The notes under the pieces: model-generated
Told to the model about the DNA's origin: nothing
The model's input: the letters and a program-made list of their open reading frames with translations, nothing else
Database searches by the model: none
In this document: one piece after another, positions 53,287 through 63,877 of the stretch
How positions within the stretch are numbered: the first letter of the stretch is position 1
Layout of the letters: every line of letters begins with the position of its first letter
Program-made: the position numbers and the translations under genes
NCBI RefSeq assembly: GCF_019207085.1
Contig: NZ_JAATOM010000004.1
Location: forward strand, 524,498 to 588,497
Reading direction: 5' to 3'
DNA: 64,000 nucleotides
Source: Variovorax sp. dw_308
GTDB lineage: Bacteria > Pseudomonadota > Gammaproteobacteria > Burkholderiales > Burkholderiaceae_C

Positions 53287-56200
53287 ATGAATGCACCCGA
53301 CACGCTCCAATTGGCCGCGCCGCAGGAGGAATACGAGTTCTTGCTGGATGCGCTTTCCAGGTTGCGCCTCGGCGACGCGAAGGTACGGCTGCCGATGCAC
53401 TGGACCGGCATCGCCGGCCGGGTGGCGGAAGTGTTCAACGACGTGGTCGACCAGAACGCCACGCTGGCTGCAGAGCTGGTCCGTCTGCGCCGCGTGGTGG
53501 GCAGGGAAGGCAAGCTCAAGCAGCGCGCCATGCTTTCCGAGACACGCGGCTTCTGGGGGCAGTCGATCGAATGCGTGAATGCGCTGATCGACGACCTGGT
53601 GCATCCGACCACCGAAGTGGCGCGCGTGATCGGCGCGGTGGCGCAGGGCGACCTGTCCAAGAGCATGGCGCTCGAAGTCGACGGCCGCGAACTCGAAGGC
53701 GAGTTCCTGCGCACGGCCAAGACGATCAACAAGATGGTGGAACAACTCGGCGACTTCTCCGCCGAGGTGACGCGCGTCGCGCGCGAGGTGGGCACCGAGG
53801 GCAAGCTGGGCGGGCAGGCCAAGGTGAAGGGCGTGGCCGGGACGTGGAAGGACCTGACCGACTCGGTGAACTCGATGGCCGGCAACCTGACCGACCAGGT
53901 GCGCAACATCGCGGACGTGACGACTGCCGTTGCCAAGGGCGACCTCTCCAAGAAGATCGACGTGGATGTGAAGGGCGAGTTCCTCACGCTGAAGAACACG
54001 ATCAACACGATGGTCGACCAGCTCCGGTCCTTCGCGTCGGAAGTGACGCGGGTGGCGCGCGAGGTGGGGACGGAAGGCTCGCTGGGCGGGCAGGCGCGGG
54101 TGGAAGGCGTGTCGGGGACGTGGAAGGACCTGACCGACTCGGTGAACTCGATGGCCGGCAACTTGACTTCGCAGGTGCGCAACATCGCGGACGTGACGAA
54201 GGCGGTGGCTGCGGGCGACCTCTCGAAGAAGATCACCGTGGACGTGAAGGGCGAGATCCTGGAACTGAAGAACACCGTCAACACGATGGTGGACCAGCTG
54301 CGTTCTTTCGCGGCGGAGGTGACGCGGGTCGCGCGCGAAGTGGGCACGGAGGGCAAGCTCGGCGGGCAGGCCGACGTGCAGGGCGTTGCGGGCACGTGGA
54401 AGGACCTGACCGAATCGGTGAACTTCATGGCCGGCAACCTCACGTCGCAGGTGCGCAACATCGCCGAGGTGACGACCGCCGTGGCCGCCGGCGACCTGTC
54501 CAAGAAGATCACCGTTGACGTGAAGGGCGAGATCTCAGAACTCAAGAACACCATCAACACGATGGTGGACCAGTTGCGGTCCTTCGCCGCCGAGGTGACG
54601 CGCGTGGCGCGGGAAGTGGGCAGCGAAGGCAAGCTCGGCGGGCAGGCCGAAGTGCAGGGCGTGGCCGGCACGTGGAAGGACTTGACCGATTCGGTGAACT
54701 CGATGGCGTCGAACCTCACCTCGCAAGTGCGCAACATCGCGGACGTGACGAAGGCGGTGGCGGCGGGCGATCTTTCCAAGAAGATCACCGTGGACGTGAA
54801 GGGCGAAATCCTCGAGCTGAAGGCGACGGTCAACACGATGGTGGACCAGCTGTCATCTTTCGCCGCCGAAGTGACGCGGGTGGCGCGTGAAGTGGGCACC
54901 GAGGGCCGGCTTGGTGGCCAGGCGGAAGTGGAAGGCGTGTCGGGCACCTGGAAGGACCTGACCGACTCGGTCAATTCGATGGCCGGCAACCTGACGTCGC
55001 AAGTCCGAAACATCGCGGACGTGACGAAGGCCGTGGCCGCAGGCGACCTCTCCAAGAAGATCACCGTGGCGGTGAAGGGCGAGATCCTGGAGCTCAAGGC
55101 CACCATCAACACGATGGTGGACCAGCTGCGTTCCTTCGCCGCGGAAGTGACGCGGGTGGCGCGCGAGGTCGGCACCGAAGGACGGCTCGGCGGGCAGGCT
55201 GACGTGCAGGGCGTGGCCGGCACCTGGAAGGACTTGACCGAGTCGGTGAACTTCATGGCCGGCAACTTGACCTCGCAGGTGCGCAACATCGCGGAAGTGA
55301 CGACGGCCGTGGCTGCGGGCGACCTGACCAAGAAGATCACCGTGGAAGTGAAAGGCGAGATCTCCGAACTGAAGAACACCATCAACACGATGGTGGACCA
55401 GCTCTCGTCCTTCGCCGCTGAAGTGACGCGCGTGGCCCGTGAGGTGGGCAGCGAAGGCAAGCTGGGCGGCCAGGCCGACGTGCAGGGCGTGGCCGGCACG
55501 TGGAAGGACTTGACCGAGTCGGTGAACTCGATGGCGTCGAACCTCACCTCGCAGGTGCGCAACATCGCGGACGTGACGAAGGCCGTGGCGGCGGGCGACT
55601 TGTCGAAGAAGGTGACGGTCGACGTGAAGGGCGAAATCCTGGAACTCAAGGCCACGGTGAACACGATGGTGGACCAGTTGCGTTCCTTCGCCGCCGAAGT
55701 GACGCGCGTGGCGCGCGAGGTAGGCACGGAAGGCATCCTGGGCGGGCAGGCCGACGTGCAGGGGGTGGCCGGCACGTGGAAGGACCTGACCGAGTCGGTG
55801 AACTTCATGGCCGGCAACCTCACGTCCCAGGTCCGCAACATCGCGGAAGTGACGACGGCGGTGGCAGCGGGCGACCTGTCCAAGAAGATCACCGTGGACG
55901 TGAAGGGCGAGATCTCGGAGTTGAAGAACACCGTCAACACGATGGTGGACCAGTTGCGTTCCTTCGCCGCGGAAGTGACGCGCGTGGCACTGGAAGTGGG
56001 AACAGAGGGCATCCTGGGCGGGCAGGCCGACGTGCAGGGCGTGGCCGGCACGTGGAAAGACTTGACCGACTCGGTGAACCTGATGGCGTCGAACCTCACC
56101 TCGCAGGTGCGCAACATCGCAGACGTGACCAAGGCCGTGGCGGCTGGCGACTTGTCCAAGCAGATCACGGTGGACGTGAAGGGCGAGATCCTGGAGCTGA

Positions 56201-59200
56201 AGGCCACGATCAACACGATGGTGGATCAGCTCTCGTCCTTCGCCGCCGAAGTCACGCGGGTGGCGCGCGAGGTGGGCACGGAAGGGCGGCTTGGCGGGCA
56301 GGCACAGGTGCGCGACGTCTCGGGCACCTGGAAGGACCTCACCGAGAACGTGAACTTCATGGCCGGGAACCTCACCGGCCAGGTGCGCGGCATCGCCAAG
56401 GTGGTGACCGCCGTGGCCACCGGCGACCTGAAGCAGAAGCTCACCGTGGAAGCCAAGGGCGAGATCGCGGCCCTGGCCGAGACCATCAACAGCATGACCG
56501 ACACGCTCGCCACCTTCGCCGACCAGGTGACCACCGTGGCACGCGAAGTCGGCGTGGAAGGCAAGCTCGGCGGCCAGGCCAAGGTACCCGGCGCCGCGGG
56601 CACGTGGAAGGGCCTCACCGAAAACGTGAACCAGCTGGCCGCCAACCTCACGACACAGGTGCGCGCCATTGCAGAAGTGGCGACCGCCGTGACGCAAGGC
56701 GACTTGACGCGCTCCATCACGGTGAAGGCGCAAGGCGAAGTGGCCGCCCTCAAGGACACCATCAACGAGATGATCCGCAACCTGAAGGACACCACGCAGA
56801 AGAACACCGAGCAGGACTGGCTCAAGACCAACCTCGCCAAGTTCAGCCGCATGCTGCAAGGCCAGAAGGACCTGCTCACCGTCGGCCAGTTGATCCTGTC
56901 CGAACTCGCACCCGTGGTCGGTGCGCAGCAGGCCGAGTTCTATGTGCTCGGCAACGCCGGCAACACCACCAAGCTCAAGCTGGTCGCCAGCTACGCCTCC
57001 GGCGGCCAGAACGCGCACGGCAAGGAGCTCGAACTGGGCCAGGGCCTCGTCGGCCAGTGCGCGGTCGACAAGGCCAAGATCCTGCTCACCAACGTGCCGA
57101 GCACCGCCTTCCGCGTGGCCACTGGCCTGAGCGAAAGCGCGGCGATGGACGTGATCGTGCTGCCCATCATCTTCGAGGGCGAGGTGCGCGGCGTGATGGA
57201 GCTGGCCTCGCTGGAGCGCTTCAATCCGTCGCACCAGGCCTTCCTCGACCAGTTGACCGAATCGATCGGCATCGTGATCAACACCATCTCGGCCAACATG
57301 CGCACCGAGCACTTGCTGACGCAGTCACAGTCGCTGGCCGAAGAGTTGCAGAACCGGCAGCAGGAACTGCAGCAGACCAATGAGGAACTTCAGGAAAAGG
57401 CCCGCCTGCTGGTGCACCAGAACCAGGAAGTGGAGCGCAAGAACCAGGAAGTGGAGCAGGCCCGGCAGGCGCTGGAAGAGAAGGCGGAGCAACTCGCGCT
57501 CACCTCCAAGTACAAGTCGGAATTCCTCGCCAACATGTCGCACGAGTTGCGCACGCCGCTCAACAGCCTGCTGATCCTGTCGGACCAGCTGTGCAAGAAC
57601 AGCGGCGGCAACCTGACGTCGAAGCAGGTCGAGTTCGCGAAGACCATCCACCTGTCGGGCAACGACCTGCTGATGCTCATCAACGACATCCTGGACCTGT
57701 CGAAGATCGAGTCGGGCACCGTGGCAGTGGAGGTGAGCGAGCTCCGGCTGGACGACCTGCAACGCTCGGTGCAACGCAGCTTCCAGCACGTGGCCGAGGC
57801 CAAGCATGTGGGCTTCGAGATCCGCGCGACAGGCATGCTCCCCGAGACCATCGTCACCGACGTCAAGCGGCTGCAGCAGATCGTCAAGAACCTGCTGTCG
57901 AACGCCTTCAAGTTCACGCACCAGGGCTCGGTGGCGCTGTCGATCAATACGGCCGATGGCGGCTGGTCGCGCGACAACGAGGAGCTCAACCGCGCCAGCA
58001 GCGTGATCGCCTTCTCGGTGTCCGACACCGGCATCGGCATCTCTGCGGACAAGCAGCAGATCGTGTTCGAGGCCTTCCAGCAGGCGGACGGGTCCACTTC
58101 GCGCAAATACGGCGGCACGGGCCTGGGCCTGGCCATCAGCCGCGAGCTTGCGAGGCTGCTGGGCGGGGAGATCCGCCTGGTCAGCGCGCCGACCGAGGGC
58201 AGCACCTTCACGCTGTACCTGCCGCAAAGCTACAGCCCGTCGCGCAGCTTGCGGCCGGGCCGGACCGCCGCGATCGAGTCGGCGCTGGTGAAACGCAGCC
58301 TGGCCGACGAGACGCTGCAACGCGTGCTGCAGCCCTCGCTTTCGACGTCCGTGCCGGCGCAACTGCATGCCGAGGACCTCACCTCCATCAACGTGGCCGA
58401 TGACGACCGCGAAAGCATCCTGCCCGGCGAGTTGGTGCTGCTCATCGTGGAGAACGACCTGCCGTTCTCGAAAATGCTGCTGCAGGCGGCCCGGCGCTGC
58501 GGCTTCAAGGGCCTGGTGAGCCCGACCGGCGCGGGCTCGCTGGCATTGATCCGCGACTACCGGCCGGCGCTCATCACGCTCGACATCCACCTGCCGGACA
58601 TGCAGGGCTTGCGCATCCTCGAGCGGCTCAAGGCTGACCTGGGAACGCGGCACATACCGATCTGTGTCGTCTCCACCGACGACTCGCGCGAACGCGCACT
58701 CAACTCCGGCGCCATCGGCTTCCTGGCCAAGCCGCTGCAATCGATCGACGAGGTCGACGTGGCGCTGCGCCACCTGCATGCCTTCGTGCAGTCGAGCGCG
58801 AAGAAGCTGCTCGTCGTCATGCAGCCTTCGCCGGTGCGCGAGAAATACCTTGCGGCGCTGGGCAACGGCGACCTGCGGCCGGTGGTGGTCGAGGCCGCCG
58901 ATGCGCTGCGCGGCGAACTGGCCAAGGGCGACGTCGACTGCCTCGTGACCGACGGCCAGCTGAAGGGCTTCAGCCGCAACGACCTGGCCGAATACATCGA
59001 TGCACGCACCGCGGCCCGGCAGTTGCCGGTGTTGCTGCATCGCACCTCCGAGGGAGGCTCGGCCTCGCAATGGGAATACGGGCAGCAGGGTTCGACCTTG
59101 CGCACCGCGGATTCGCTTGAGAGCCTGATCGACGCGACAGCCTTCCTCCTGCATCGCGGCGTGGCCTCGATGACGCAGCAGGAGCGCATCGCGGTGGAGG

Positions 59201-59598
59201 CCGCGAACGATGCCTCGCGCATCCTCACCGGCAAGAAGGCCCTGATCGTCGACGACGACGTGCGCAACATCTTCGCGCTGGCGACGGTGCTGGAAGAGCA
59301 GGGCATGGCGGTCGTCTCCGCCGAGAACGGGCGTGACGCGATCCAGCTGGTGCAGGACGACCCCGACATCGACGTGGTGCTGATGGACATCATGATGCCG
59401 GAGATGGACGGCATGCAGACCATGCGCGAGCTGCGCAAGCTGCCGAGCGGCAAGCACCTGCCGCTGATCGCGGTGACGGCCAAGGCGATGAAGGGCGACC
59501 GCGAGAAATGCATCGAGGCCGGCGCCTGGGACTACCTGTCCAAGCCCGTTGAAACGGCGCACCTGCTGGTCGTGCTGCGAGGCTGGCTATGCAAGTAG
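53287..59598 (+). CDS. Giant hybrid histidine kinase with HAMP-like repeats, GAF and receivers
   Basis: The 2103-residue protein begins with about 156 residues containing one degenerate repeat ([11 protein letters not shown] region). Eleven 92-residue HAMP-like repeats follow (residues 157-1168). Then come GAF (about 1185-1345), a Glu-rich coiled coil (1345-1410), HisKA ([15 protein letters not shown], His1419) and HATPase ([29 protein letters not shown]). A receiver with Asp1766, a degenerate receiver-like stretch and a final receiver with Asp2034 close it. There is no membrane segment. It resembles bacterial and fungal group III (Nik1-type) kinases, which use HAMP arrays for osmotic signalling. 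It is divergent from the stressosome operon. Confidence 0.93.
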   Translation: MNAPDTLQLAAPQEEYEFLLDALSRLRLGDAKVRLPMHWTGIAGRVAEVFNDVVDQNATLAAELVRLRRVVGREGKLKQRAMLSETRGFWGQSIECVNALIDDLVHPTTEVARVIGAVAQGDLSKSMALEVDGRELEGEFLRTAKTINKMVEQLGDFSAEVTRVAREVGTEGKLGGQAKVKGVAGTWKDLTDSVNSMAGNLTDQVRNIADVTTAVAKGDLSKKIDVDVKGEFLTLKNTINTMVDQLRSFASEVTRVAREVGTEGSLGGQARVEGVSGTWKDLTDSVNSMAGNLTSQVRNIADVTKAVAAGDLSKKITVDVKGEILELKNTVNTMVDQLRSFAAEVTRVAREVGTEGKLGGQADVQGVAGTWKDLTESVNFMAGNLTSQVRNIAEVTTAVAAGDLSKKITVDVKGEISELKNTINTMVDQLRSFAAEVTRVAREVGSEGKLGGQAEVQGVAGTWKDLTDSVNSMASNLTSQVRNIADVTKAVAAGDLSKKITVDVKGEILELKATVNTMVDQLSSFAAEVTRVAREVGTEGRLGGQAEVEGVSGTWKDLTDSVNSMAGNLTSQVRNIADVTKAVAAGDLSKKITVAVKGEILELKATINTMVDQLRSFAAEVTRVAREVGTEGRLGGQADVQGVAGTWKDLTESVNFMAGNLTSQVRNIAEVTTAVAAGDLTKKITVEVKGEISELKNTINTMVDQLSSFAAEVTRVAREVGSEGKLGGQADVQGVAGTWKDLTESVNSMASNLTSQVRNIADVTKAVAAGDLSKKVTVDVKGEILELKATVNTMVDQLRSFAAEVTRVAREVGTEGILGGQADVQGVAGTWKDLTESVNFMAGNLTSQVRNIAEVTTAVAAGDLSKKITVDVKGEISELKNTVNTMVDQLRSFAAEVTRVALEVGTEGILGGQADVQGVAGTWKDLTDSVNLMASNLTSQVRNIADVTKAVAAGDLSKQITVDVKGEILELKATINTMVDQLSSFAAEVTRVAREVGTEGRLGGQAQVRDVSGTWKDLTENVNFMAGNLTGQVRGIAKVVTAVATGDLKQKLTVEAKGEIAALAETINSMTDTLATFADQVTTVAREVGVEGKLGGQAKVPGAAGTWKGLTENVNQLAANLTTQVRAIAEVATAVTQGDLTRSITVKAQGEVAALKDTINEMIRNLKDTTQKNTEQDWLKTNLAKFSRMLQGQKDLLTVGQLILSELAPVVGAQQAEFYVLGNAGNTTKLKLVASYASGGQNAHGKELELGQGLVGQCAVDKAKILLTNVPSTAFRVATGLSESAAMDVIVLPIIFEGEVRGVMELASLERFNPSHQAFLDQLTESIGIVINTISANMRTEHLLTQSQSLAEELQNRQQELQQTNEELQEKARLLVHQNQEVERKNQEVEQARQALEEKAEQLALTSKYKSEFLANMSHELRTPLNSLLILSDQLCKNSGGNLTSKQVEFAKTIHLSGNDLLMLINDILDLSKIESGTVAVEVSELRLDDLQRSVQRSFQHVAEAKHVGFEIRATGMLPETIVTDVKRLQQIVKNLLSNAFKFTHQGSVALSINTADGGWSRDNEELNRASSVIAFSVSDTGIGISADKQQIVFEAFQQADGSTSRKYGGTGLGLAISRELARLLGGEIRLVSAPTEGSTFTLYLPQSYSPSRSLRPGRTAAIESALVKRSLADETLQRVLQPSLSTSVPAQLHAEDLTSINVADDDRESILPGELVLLIVENDLPFSKMLLQAARRCGFKGLVSPTGAGSLALIRDYRPALITLDIHLPDMQGLRILERLKADLGTRHIPICVVSTDDSRERALNSGAIGFLAKPLQSIDEVDVALRHLHAFVQSSAKKLLVVMQPSPVREKYLAALGNGDLRPVVVEAADALRGELAKGDVDCLVTDGQLKGFSRNDLAEYIDARTAARQLPVLLHRTSEGGSASQWEYGQQGSTLRTADSLESLIDATAFLLHRGVASMTQQERIAVEAANDASRILTGKKALIVDDDVRNIFALATVLEEQGMAVVSAENGRDAIQLVQDDPDIDVVLMDIMMPEMDGMQTMRELRKLPSGKHLPLIAVTAKAMKGDREKCIEAGAWDYLSKPVETAHLLVVLRGWLCK
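53755..56790 (+). repeat. Eleven 276-bp direct repeats encoding HAMP-like units
   Basis: From 53755 to 56790 there are exactly eleven units of 276 bp (3036 bp) with no indel. Each unit encodes [17 protein letters not shown] and [10 protein letters not shown], then TVDVKGE and NTMVDQL variants. Units 2-9 are nearly identical; units 1, 10 and 11 diverge. The strong nucleotide identity makes recombination between units likely. Confidence 0.93.
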
Positions 59599-61802
59599 CC
59601 CGCATGAGCGACATCCCGATGGAAGACGCACTGGTGGGCTCGAGCGGCCAGGAGAAGGCCGACATCCTGATCGTGGACGACCTGCCCGAGAAGCTGCTGG
59701 TGTTCCAGACCGTGCTGGAGGAACTGGGCCAGAACCTCGTGCCGGTGCAGTCGGGCGCGGCGGCGCTTCGCGAGATCCTGAAGCGCGAGTTCGCGGTGAT
59801 CCTGCTGGACGTCAACATGCCGGAGATCGACGGCTTCGAGACGGCGGCGCTGATCCGCAAGCACCGCCGCTCGGCCCACACGCCGATCATCTTCATCACC
59901 TCGTATGCCGACGAGGTGCAGACAGCGCGGGGCTATTCGCTGGGCGCGGTCGACTACATCCTCTCGCCGGTGGTGCCGGAGATCCTGCGCAGCAAGGTCG
60001 GCGTGTTCGTCTCGCTCTACCTCATGACGCGCCAGATCCGCCGCCAGGCCGACAGCAAGGCCGCAGTGCTGGCGGCCGAAGCCGCACGGCGCATCGCCGA
60101 GGAGAACGACAGGTGTTCCGCCTTCCTGGCGCGGGCCAGCCGCATGCTCAGCGGCTCGCTGCAGGCCGAGGTGGCGATGAACCAGTGCGCCGAGTTGCTG
60201 ATACCCGAGCTGGCCTCCTTTGCCGTGGTGCAACTGACCGACCCCGACTTCGGCCAGTCCGGGGCCCTGGTCGCGTCGGCCTCCGAAGGTCGTGTCTACA
60301 CCTCGCGGCAACCCGAGGCCGACCTCGACCCGCTGCTGCGCGACACGCTGGCCGACGCGATCGTCTCGCGCGAACGCCGCGTGGTCCGGACCGCCTTGCG
60401 CGAGTCTGCCGCCGGCTCGCCGGCGTTGGAGTTGATCCATGCGCGCCGGCTGGCAACGCTGGATTCGTTCATCGCCGTGCCGCTGCGCGTGGGCGAACGT
60501 GTGCTGGGCGCCATCCTGATCGCGCCGGATGACGAGAGCGCCTGGAAGGCGCACCTGACCATGCTGCTGGAGGAGATCGCCGCGCGTGCGGCCAGCGCCT
60601 TCGAGAACGTGCGGCTCTACGGCGTGCTGCAGCGCGAGGTGCACGAGCGCATGGCGGCTCAGGAGGAACTGCAGGACTCGAACCGTCGCAAGGACGAGTT
60701 CCTCGCGATGATGTCGCACGAGCTGCGCAACCCGCTGGCGCCGATCCAGATGGCGGTGGAAGTGGTGCGCCGCACGGCCGCCCCGCATCCCAAGGTGGAC
60801 TGGGCCATCGACATCGCCAACCGGCAGCTTCGGCAGATCACGCGGCTGATCGAGGAACTGCTCGACGTCACGCGCATCAGCCAGGGCAAGATCGTCCTGA
60901 AGCGCGAGCGGCTGGACCTCAATGCGGTGATTTCGCAAGGCGTAGAGACGGTGCACGGGCTCGTGGAGAGCCGCCGGCAGTCACTCGTCGTGGAACTGCC
61001 GGCGCACCCGGTCTGGCTGCAGGGCGACGTGGCGCGGCTGACGCAGGTGGTGGCTAACCTGCTGCACAACGCGTCCAAGTACAGCCCGGAGGGCACCGCC
61101 ATCGTGCTGCGCTCGCACGTCGAGGGCGAGGACGTTGTCGTGTCGGTGGTCGACCAGGGCATGGGCATCGACCCGGAACTGCTGCCGCGGATCTTCGACC
61201 TGTTCGCGCAGGGCAAGCGCGGGCTGGACCGCTCGCAAGGCGGCCTGGGCGTCGGGCTCACGCTTGCGCGCAGGCTGGCGCAGTTGCATGGCGGAGACAT
61301 CGAGGTCATCAGCGCCGGCTTCGACAAGGGTTCCGAGTTCAAGGTGCGCCTGCCCGATGTGATGCGGGACAAGGCGCCTGACATCTTGGGCGCGGTGTCG
61401 GCCACGCCTGCGCGCCGCGAAGTGGAGCGCATCCTGGTGGTGGACGACAACCACGATGCGGCGGTCGCCATCGCGGCCGTGCTGGAGCTGGACGGGCACG
61501 CGGTGCGCGTGGCGCGCGACGGGCAGGAGGCCCTGGCCGAACTGGCCGCGTTCAAGCCGCAGGTCGTCGTCCTCGACATCGGGTTGCCGGTGCTCGATGG
61601 TTATGAGGTGGCGCGGCGCATCCGGCTGCTGCCGGAGGGCCAAGGCATCCTGCTCATCGCGCTGACCGGCTACGGCCAGCTCAGCGACCGGCAAGCCGCG
61701 GTCGATGCGGGTTTCGACAAGCACTTCGTCAAGCCGGCGGATACGACGCTGATGCTGGCTTGCATCGACGCATGGCGGGCTCGGGCGGGCGCGTTGCGTT
61801 GA
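59589..61802 (+). CDS. Hybrid histidine kinase, REC-GAF-HK-REC
   Basis: The 737-residue protein begins with a receiver (DILIVDDLPEK, VILLDVNMPEID). A GAF domain (about 180-340), HisKA (AMMSHELRNPLAPIQ), HATPase (NLLHNASKYSPEG, VVDQGMGIDPEL, GGLGVGLTLARRL) and a second receiver follow (ILVVDDNHDAAVA, VVLDIGLPVLDGYE). ATG 59589 lies inside the giant kinase stop (59596-59598); ATG 59604 is an alternative. With the giant kinase it may form a phosphorelay. Confidence 0.9.
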   Translation: MQVARMSDIPMEDALVGSSGQEKADILIVDDLPEKLLVFQTVLEELGQNLVPVQSGAAALREILKREFAVILLDVNMPEIDGFETAALIRKHRRSAHTPIIFITSYADEVQTARGYSLGAVDYILSPVVPEILRSKVGVFVSLYLMTRQIRRQADSKAAVLAAEAARRIAEENDRCSAFLARASRMLSGSLQAEVAMNQCAELLIPELASFAVVQLTDPDFGQSGALVASASEGRVYTSRQPEADLDPLLRDTLADAIVSRERRVVRTALRESAAGSPALELIHARRLATLDSFIAVPLRVGERVLGAILIAPDDESAWKAHLTMLLEEIAARAASAFENVRLYGVLQREVHERMAAQEELQDSNRRKDEFLAMMSHELRNPLAPIQMAVEVVRRTAAPHPKVDWAIDIANRQLRQITRLIEELLDVTRISQGKIVLKRERLDLNAVISQGVETVHGLVESRRQSLVVELPAHPVWLQGDVARLTQVVANLLHNASKYSPEGTAIVLRSHVEGEDVVVSVVDQGMGIDPELLPRIFDLFAQGKRGLDRSQGGLGVGLTLARRLAQLHGGDIEVISAGFDKGSEFKVRLPDVMRDKAPDILGAVSATPARREVERILVVDDNHDAAVAIAAVLELDGHAVRVARDGQEALAELAAFKPQVVVLDIGLPVLDGYEVARRIRLLPEGQGILLIALTGYGQLSDRQAAVDAGFDKHFVKPADTTLMLACIDAWRARAGALR

Positions 61803-61846
61803 GGCGAAGCGAGGGCGCGCAAGGCCGGGTGCACACCGGGCTCTCC

Positions 61847-62350
61847 CTACATGGAGAGATTGATTCGCGCGTTGACCAGCCGGATGTTCCTGAAATGGCT
61901 GCCCTCCCACTTCACGTGTTCGCCGCGGAGGTCGTGGCCCGCAAGCTCCGTGCCAAAACAGTTCAACAGCCTTACGCCTGACCACTGGCCGGCATCGAGC
62001 GTGACCGTATTCAGCTCGCAGGACTCGAAGGTGCAGTCGTTCAGAGTGGATCGCGTCAGTTGGCTCTGGCTGAAGGTGCACTGGTTGAACGTGCACCCCG
62101 CCATCGTGATGCCCTCGAAGTCACACGCGGTGAAACTTGCGCCGGTGAATGTGCAGGCATTCCATTGGCCTTGATGGAATGTCGTGGCAGTAAAGCTGCT
62201 GCCCATGAATGTGCTGCTGGCGAATACCGCCAGATTCAGGTCCAGGCCGGCATAGGCATTGCTGTCGGCTTGACCCGCGAGGCCTGCCGGCGCACCCCCG
62301 ATACCTTTTCGCCACTTGTCGTGATTGAGGATGATGGTTTGGGAACTCAT
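61847..62350 (-). CDS. Pentapeptide-repeat protein
   Basis: The 167 residues contain pentapeptide-type repeats in the middle, with A(D/N)LXX-like turns such as FASSTFMGSSFTATTF, ACTFTGASFTACDFEG and FNQCTFSQSQLTRSTL, which would form a right-handed beta-helix. Pentapeptide proteins occur in type VI secretion cassettes, beside effectors or as adaptors. It lies 19 bp behind a 47-codon ORF and a Tli4-type immunity gene, so it is part of that cassette. The function is inferred from context. Confidence 0.8.
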   Translation of the reverse strand: MSSQTIILNHDKWRKGIGGAPAGLAGQADSNAYAGLDLNLAVFASSTFMGSSFTATTFHQGQWNACTFTGASFTACDFEGITMAGCTFNQCTFSQSQLTRSTLNDCTFESCELNTVTLDAGQWSGVRLLNCFGTELAGHDLRGEHVKWEGSHFRNIRLVNARINLSM

Positions 62351-62369
62351 GGTTTGCTGCGTTTGGGCA

Positions 62370-62513
62370 TCATTGCGCGTCGAGGCCGTAGCGCGTCGCC
62401 ACAGCGTCGGCGCCGGTGACGCGGCGCCTATTGAGATACTTCATCTCGATCTCGGGTACGCCGTCTGCATGCACGCATGCGAAGACACCCACCACCCCCG
62501 GCCTGCGCATCAT
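62370..62513 (-). CDS. Small 47-residue protein coupled to the immunity gene
   Basis: ATG 62513 overlaps the stop of the Tli4-like gene (ATGA), a classic sign of coupled translation. The sequence starts MMRRPGVVGVFACVHADGV and continues EIEMKYLNRRRVTGADAV to a TGA at 62370. No family was recognised. It might be a truncated part of a type VI protein or a true small partner. A longer frame upstream runs antiparallel in the immunity gene and is not used. Confidence 0.5.
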   Translation of the reverse strand: MMRRPGVVGVFACVHADGVPEIEMKYLNRRRVTGADAVATRYGLDAQ

Positions 62514-63877
62514 GACTTGCCTCCGCCTTCTTCGTAGTCCACCAACCTCCACACAGTTCCGGTGCGGTAGGTCGCTTGCTCGCCCTTCAATTTTTGCAGG
62601 AAACTTTGCTCCCCCGCACGCACGATGCCGGGCATGACCTCGCCCGCGTTGAAGTGCCGGCGCCTGCCGTTCTGGATATTGCCGTCGTCGTCGCACTGCC
62701 AGATTCCGGTTTGGGGGCAGGTGCGTCCAGTCGCAGCGAGTTCGCCCAAGGGGCGCCGCGGATTGGCGTCGCTTGTTTTCTTGGCGGTGCTGCTCACTGG
62801 CCTGACACGGATGGAACTGGTGAGCTTGTCCCAGAGTGCGATGGCTTCTTCGTCCGTGAGGCTGGAGTTCACTTTTCCGGCAGCATCTTGGTACACGCCG
62901 GTTTTGAGTTGAATGTCCGCGTACGGTCTCAGCGCGTCGTTCGGCTCGCCTGTGAACTTCAACCAGAAATCCTGATGCGCGCGGGACACTTTTTCATCAG
63001 GTGTGCGCGTCAAGAACTCATAGCCAGTTGTCCAGTCGTGAATCTGACGAGGGCCACGTCTCAAGACCTTCAATACGGAAAAGGGATTAGATTGACCTGA
63101 CAGAGATGCTTGTGATTCTGTTCGTTCAAGTTGCCGCTCCAAGGAGTCACTTTGCGGGTCGTGCGAATTTGCTCCGGCCGTGTAGATCGATAAGTGGACG
63201 TCCGGGAATTGCTTGGAACGGAATCCGAGACGAATGTGTTCGATGGATTTCGGCTTGTTTTCGGCTATAGGAGAATCGGGTAAGTACGCATGTCCAATGC
63301 AAGTGCCGGGTTCACCCGGGAGATCGCTCTCCTTTCTCGGTCGGAGGCGATCGGCCAAGTCGTTGATGTCCAGAATCGTATCTGCTTTCTCTGTGTCAAG
63401 GGGGAGGGCGCTGACTTCAACTAAATCCGTTTCCAATGGAAAATAGGAAAAAATTCTGAGATTTGGTCCGGAGAAATCTTGATACCCAACAATCGTCTTT
63501 TGATTTTTCACCTTTCCGTCGATTGTCTCGATAAATTGATTAAAATTTTCGTTGCGTGGAAATCGTCGTGCGCCTTTTAGCTTGGCCTCTTGCTCTGAAA
63601 CAAATTGATTCAGCATTGCAAATTCCCTGCTGTAGACGACTACTCCCAAAGGTATCGAGGCCTTTCCCCATATAACTTCTGATTCTTCTGGAATATCAAT
63701 CATGAAGCGACCAAAGCAAACGGTCTTTGTCTTGCTGAAGAGCGACTGAAGGCGGGGGGATAAGGTAGTCATTTTCTCCGTTTTAGATTCTTGGGATTTG
63801 AGGTGGCACGCCGACAATAAGACAAGCAAACACAGCGAGAAGACCGCCTTGCGGTGCGTGGCACTCCGCGTTTTCAT
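62510..63877 (-). CDS. Tli4-family type VI secretion immunity lipoprotein
   Basis: The 455-residue protein has a lipoprotein signal (AVFSLCLLVLLSAC, with Cys as lipid site). The body matches Tli4-type immunity: TVCFGRFMIDIPEESEV and YTAGANSHDP in the N-terminal domain, and TGRTCPQTGIWQCDDDGNI in the C-terminal segment. Tli4 proteins in the periplasm neutralise the lipase effector of type VI secretion. ATG 63877 is preferred over GTG 63892 because it opens the signal peptide. The coding DNA here is noticeably AT-richer than the rest of the window. The cognate effector is probably beyond the right edge. Confidence 0.82.
   Translation of the reverse strand: MKTRSATHRKAVFSLCLLVLLSACHLKSQESKTEKMTTLSPRLQSLFSKTKTVCFGRFMIDIPEESEVIWGKASIPLGVVVYSREFAMLNQFVSEQEAKLKGARRFPRNENFNQFIETIDGKVKNQKTIVGYQDFSGPNLRIFSYFPLETDLVEVSALPLDTEKADTILDINDLADRLRPRKESDLPGEPGTCIGHAYLPDSPIAENKPKSIEHIRLGFRSKQFPDVHLSIYTAGANSHDPQSDSLERQLERTESQASLSGQSNPFSVLKVLRRGPRQIHDWTTGYEFLTRTPDEKVSRAHQDFWLKFTGEPNDALRPYADIQLKTGVYQDAAGKVNSSLTDEEAIALWDKLTSSIRVRPVSSTAKKTSDANPRRPLGELAATGRTCPQTGIWQCDDDGNIQNGRRRHFNAGEVMPGIVRAGEQSFLQKLKGEQATYRTGTVWRLVDYEEGGGKS

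Noticed and set aside
53217..56216. A 999-codon minus-strand frame opposite the giant kinase gene
   Set aside because: It is the antisense of the HAMP repeats; low-complexity Ser/Thr/Pro composition repeats with the 276-bp period and no domain is seen.
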